Assembly (NCBI GenBank): GCA_013396755.1
Contig: VWZF01005257.1
Coordinates: forward strand, 306,483 to 370,482
DNA from: Sclerurus mexicanus
Lineage: Eukaryota > Chordata > Aves > Passeriformes > Furnariidae
DNA length: 64,000 nucleotides
Direction of reading: 5' to 3'
Made by a program: the position numbers and the translations under genes. The number at the start of each line of letters is the position of its first letter. Within the stretch, counting starts at the first letter, position 1. Of this stretch, positions 60,939 to 64,000 are shown piece after piece. The notes under the pieces are model-generated. The model saw nothing but the letters and a program-made list of their open reading frames with translations, did not search any database and was not told the DNA's origin.

Positions 60939-63900
60939 CTGAAAGAAATGCATTAATGACAGAGTGAGCCAAGATCTTCTTGCTCTCCCTACCTTGATCT
61001 TTAAACACAGTTTACTATTCAAGACACATAAACAAATGAAAAAACTCCCATTTAGTTTAATATTAATTATTTTACTTGCTTTCAAGGATTTACTGTTATT
61101 AAGTTACATCATTAAATTTTAGACCTCTTTCAGAAGCGCTGCAGGGTCCCAGCATAGGTTCTCAATTCATATGCCACAAATCAAATGTCATGAGAACCCT
61201 CTAAACAGACATGCTTCGTCCATTTTCACCAAAAGTTAGCATGCATTTAATATGCATATACAATTGACTGAAAACACTAGAGGCAAGAATTAAGCATCAA
61301 GGATGCAGAGTTGTAAATACTAATGCTTGGAAGAAATATAAGACAATTAACTACTCACATGCTACAGTAATGGTCAACAACAGAAGTGCAATATCATATT
61401 GCGGTAGTTACAAAAAAGTTTTTACATCATATTCCACAGACTGCACATCATATTCCACTGTAATGTCTACAGTCCTGAACCTCACCAGAAACACTTTCTA
61501 AGCAATCAGTTACTTACCTGCTGCTTACTAAAGTTGTGAAGACAACTGCAGTACTTTTTCCCCCACTTCGGGTTTGTTAAAAATCTTGTATCTTGCTACC
61601 ATCAACTACAGGAGTACCATTTGTAACCACCCTTCCATTCATGAAGATAGTAACCACCTTAAACTACACTTTCCAGTCAATTCCGTGTTTTCGAAAAGTT
61701 AAACTAAGTAGTCTTCAAAATAGGTTAAAATTAAGCATAAAATTCTGACAACACTTGTGCAATTCACTACTGAATAACAACTCCTGCACTCAAAAAGCAT
61801 CAAGAGACAATACTTATAAACATTCTAAAGCTACCAACCACATGTCAAAGCAAGCAGATATGGGAAGACTTTTGTGCAGAGCTCTCAGTAACAGTTTAGG
61901 AATCGTCACCCTAGGGTTGTTTGCCCTGATCAGTACCTTATTGTACAGCACTACAAATAAAACTAGCAGCTCACCTACTGGCACTATAGTCAAAGACAAC
62001 TGTTCTAAGAAATATGTGTACTAGGATCAATTTGATTCTGATCCTTTCCTCTCACAGCTCTACTACATAGAATTAAAATGCATTAAAAGATGCATTAGAA
62101 CATTCAATCACAAGAGCTGTCAACAGACAGTTTATTTCTCCTTGTACAGCTCTTGTGCATGGACAGGAAAACTAGAATATAGATACTTTTTAATACATTA
62201 TTTTTAAACCTCCCAGCCTTGGAGATTACCAAAATCCTCTCAACATCCTGGAGGTGACTTACTATTTACATCATCACCTCCACTTCATAAAAAGAATGTG
62301 GTACAGGCAAACAGCAGCAATTGTGTCAGTCCGAGGTGTGATGTATTTCTATTCTGATCACATTCAGTTGACTCTGAGGCAAACCCACCTTGAAAATTCA
62401 ACTGATAGTACACCAGATGACTGCTCTGTTGATAGAACTGCTGTATCCTCATAACACAGAGGTACTAGAGACAACACTTACTGAACCATTTATATGTTAA
62501 TCTGTGATCTCAGCTCTTTGAAGAGAAGCTATCCAGAGTTCAGATTTTTCACACTACTTTCTACTCCCATTGGGAACATAAACTGTGAGGAGCTGACCCC
62601 TCATGTTCCTTCCTAGTTATATGTCTACATGTTAGAGCTGCATCTTCTTCTGATATTCTCATGACTGAATTACTTTGATTTCACAGAATCTTTGGACTGG
62701 AAAGACATTAAGCGGAGTTGATTCAAGCTTTTCATATCCAGAGGTTGTAAAATTCCCACCTTCAAAATAAAAGTATAAAGCTATTCCAAAAGATTTAGGG
62801 GGCACTGTTATTTATAAAATTGGTAACAAATCTAAGAAGAAAATCTTTTCTGGGGCATAAAGGAACCCTTGCAGCTTTTAGTACTTTTTATATGCAGAAA
62901 ACTGAATTACAGAACTAAAACAATGTGCCAATTCTGCTCTAGGTATAAAATATAAGAATTTAGTATTAGGATGACAGATGCAAATATTTCAAGGTAAAAG
63001 TTCATACAATTTATGATTTAGAATTTTATATATATGACTGCAAAGTTAGAGATCTACAAAACGAACTTGAATCTTCTAATTCCCCAGACTTACTATACCA
63101 AATAAGTATCTTTAAGATGAAACATGGAGTCAAATTTATGTGGTTTTACAGAAAAAGTTACATACAATAAACTGGTGTTTGAGACAAAATCATTTTGATC
63201 TCAAAAGACCAAACTGTTATACATAAGCACAGAAAAACTGGAATATCACTGAAAGAATTCTACGTAATATTTTAGGCAAATACAACACAGCTGAATAATT
63301 GTATTTGATATTAATTAAAAATACTACATGTATTAACTAGATTTTATTATATATAGATCTCACTTGGGCCCCACTCCTCTCTGTGCCTTCCCTCTTAAAT
63401 ATCCTTCTGGTTCAACATAGATTTAAGTGAAATGACAAAAAACAAGCATATGCAAACAAAGAAAATATGGTTAAACATTCAACAGCACTCTCACATCTAC
63501 CCAAAGCACTTCTCCAAACACCTAAAGTTTTGGGTTTTCTCTCTAAGAAAAACATCAGCAAAAAAGCAAGTATTAGAGCTGAATTTGGTTCTTCAAGAAG
63601 ACATTTACAGAGAAACATGGGAAGAAATTGGCTCAACAGTAAATTCAGTCATTTCAGCAGGCTTTGTGTAACAGCTTAAAGACCAATTACCTGGAAAGAG
63701 TAACAGAAAGAACACAAAACATTCCTCCAACAGTAATACAAGGAACCAAAAACTGGATGCTGTCTAGAGACGCAGCACATAAAAATGCTTATGGAAGTGC
63801 TCTAAGACATGTACCAAAAGCACATCTTTGAAAAGCTTTTACCTTTCACTTGTCAGGAAGAATTCCCTACAAAAGCAGAAACAAACGTGATGAAAACTGC

Positions 63901-64000
63901 ACACTGCACCAAGTTGTCGCTTTTAGAAAGAAAAAGCTCAGGAAATTGTTCTCCAACAACTGTTTGCATACTTCTGCTATGATACAGAAGAATGACTTAA
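60939..64000 (-). other. TMX3: TMX3 intron 4 (partial)
   Basis: More than 3 kb upstream of exon 5 to the window edge. I searched for the exon 4 text (VGKMDATSYS-like) and did not find it, so exons 1-4 are outside. A short text near 62682-62715 faintly resembles a CR1 end; otherwise nothing is seen. Confidence 0.65.

Noticed and set aside
62682..62715. Possible CR1 end ('cacagaatctttggactgga')
   Set aside because: Only about 30 nt resemble the consensus; too short to call.

Overview
The window looks like bird nuclear DNA, or at least sauropsid. It is AT-rich and has spliced vertebrate genes with fairly short introns. Several 3'-end fragments of CR1-type LINEs are recognisable by eye, and no prokaryotic features are present. 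The species cannot be told from the sequence. There is one 4-base assembly gap (7327-7330).

Layout. Bases 1-7198 are gene-poor: a (CATT)21 microsatellite, A-rich tracts and a CR1 scrap. Bases ~7200-21,530, minus strand, hold a complete 13-exon transglutaminase-family gene. I assembled it by hand from acceptor/donor sites, codon phase and motif order. It encodes 1,211 residues against about 690 for the usual family member. Exons 1-12 and the start of exon 13 give the standard four-domain transglutaminase. The rest of exon 13 is a G+C-rich in-frame extension of about 513 residues, rich in Pro, Ser, Thr, Ala and Cys. Bases ~21,600-42,700 contain no gene I can support; part may be distal 3' UTR of TMX3. 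From 43,338 to the right edge, minus strand, lie the last 12 coding exons of TMX3, a transmembrane ER thioredoxin-related protein. Its first exons, including the CGHC redox motif, lie beyond base 64,000.

Main discovery. The transglutaminase is odd in several independent ways. (1) It has a long C-terminal tail with a 16-residue Cys-containing tandem repeat and an 8-residue Tyr/Leu/Arg tandem repeat. (2) The tail has no lysine for 511 residues. (3) The catalytic core has roughly twice the usual number of cysteines. (4) The Cys-His-Asp triad is kept, but residues flanking the nucleophile, one tunnel tryptophan and most of the usual calcium ligands are changed. (5) It sits downstream of TMX3, where the human genome has a gene desert. 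All splice sites are GT-AG, all phases agree and there is no internal stop, so it looks like a live gene. I infer a lineage-restricted structural or cross-linking protein rather than a housekeeping enzyme. The two genes share a strand but nothing suggests a shared function.
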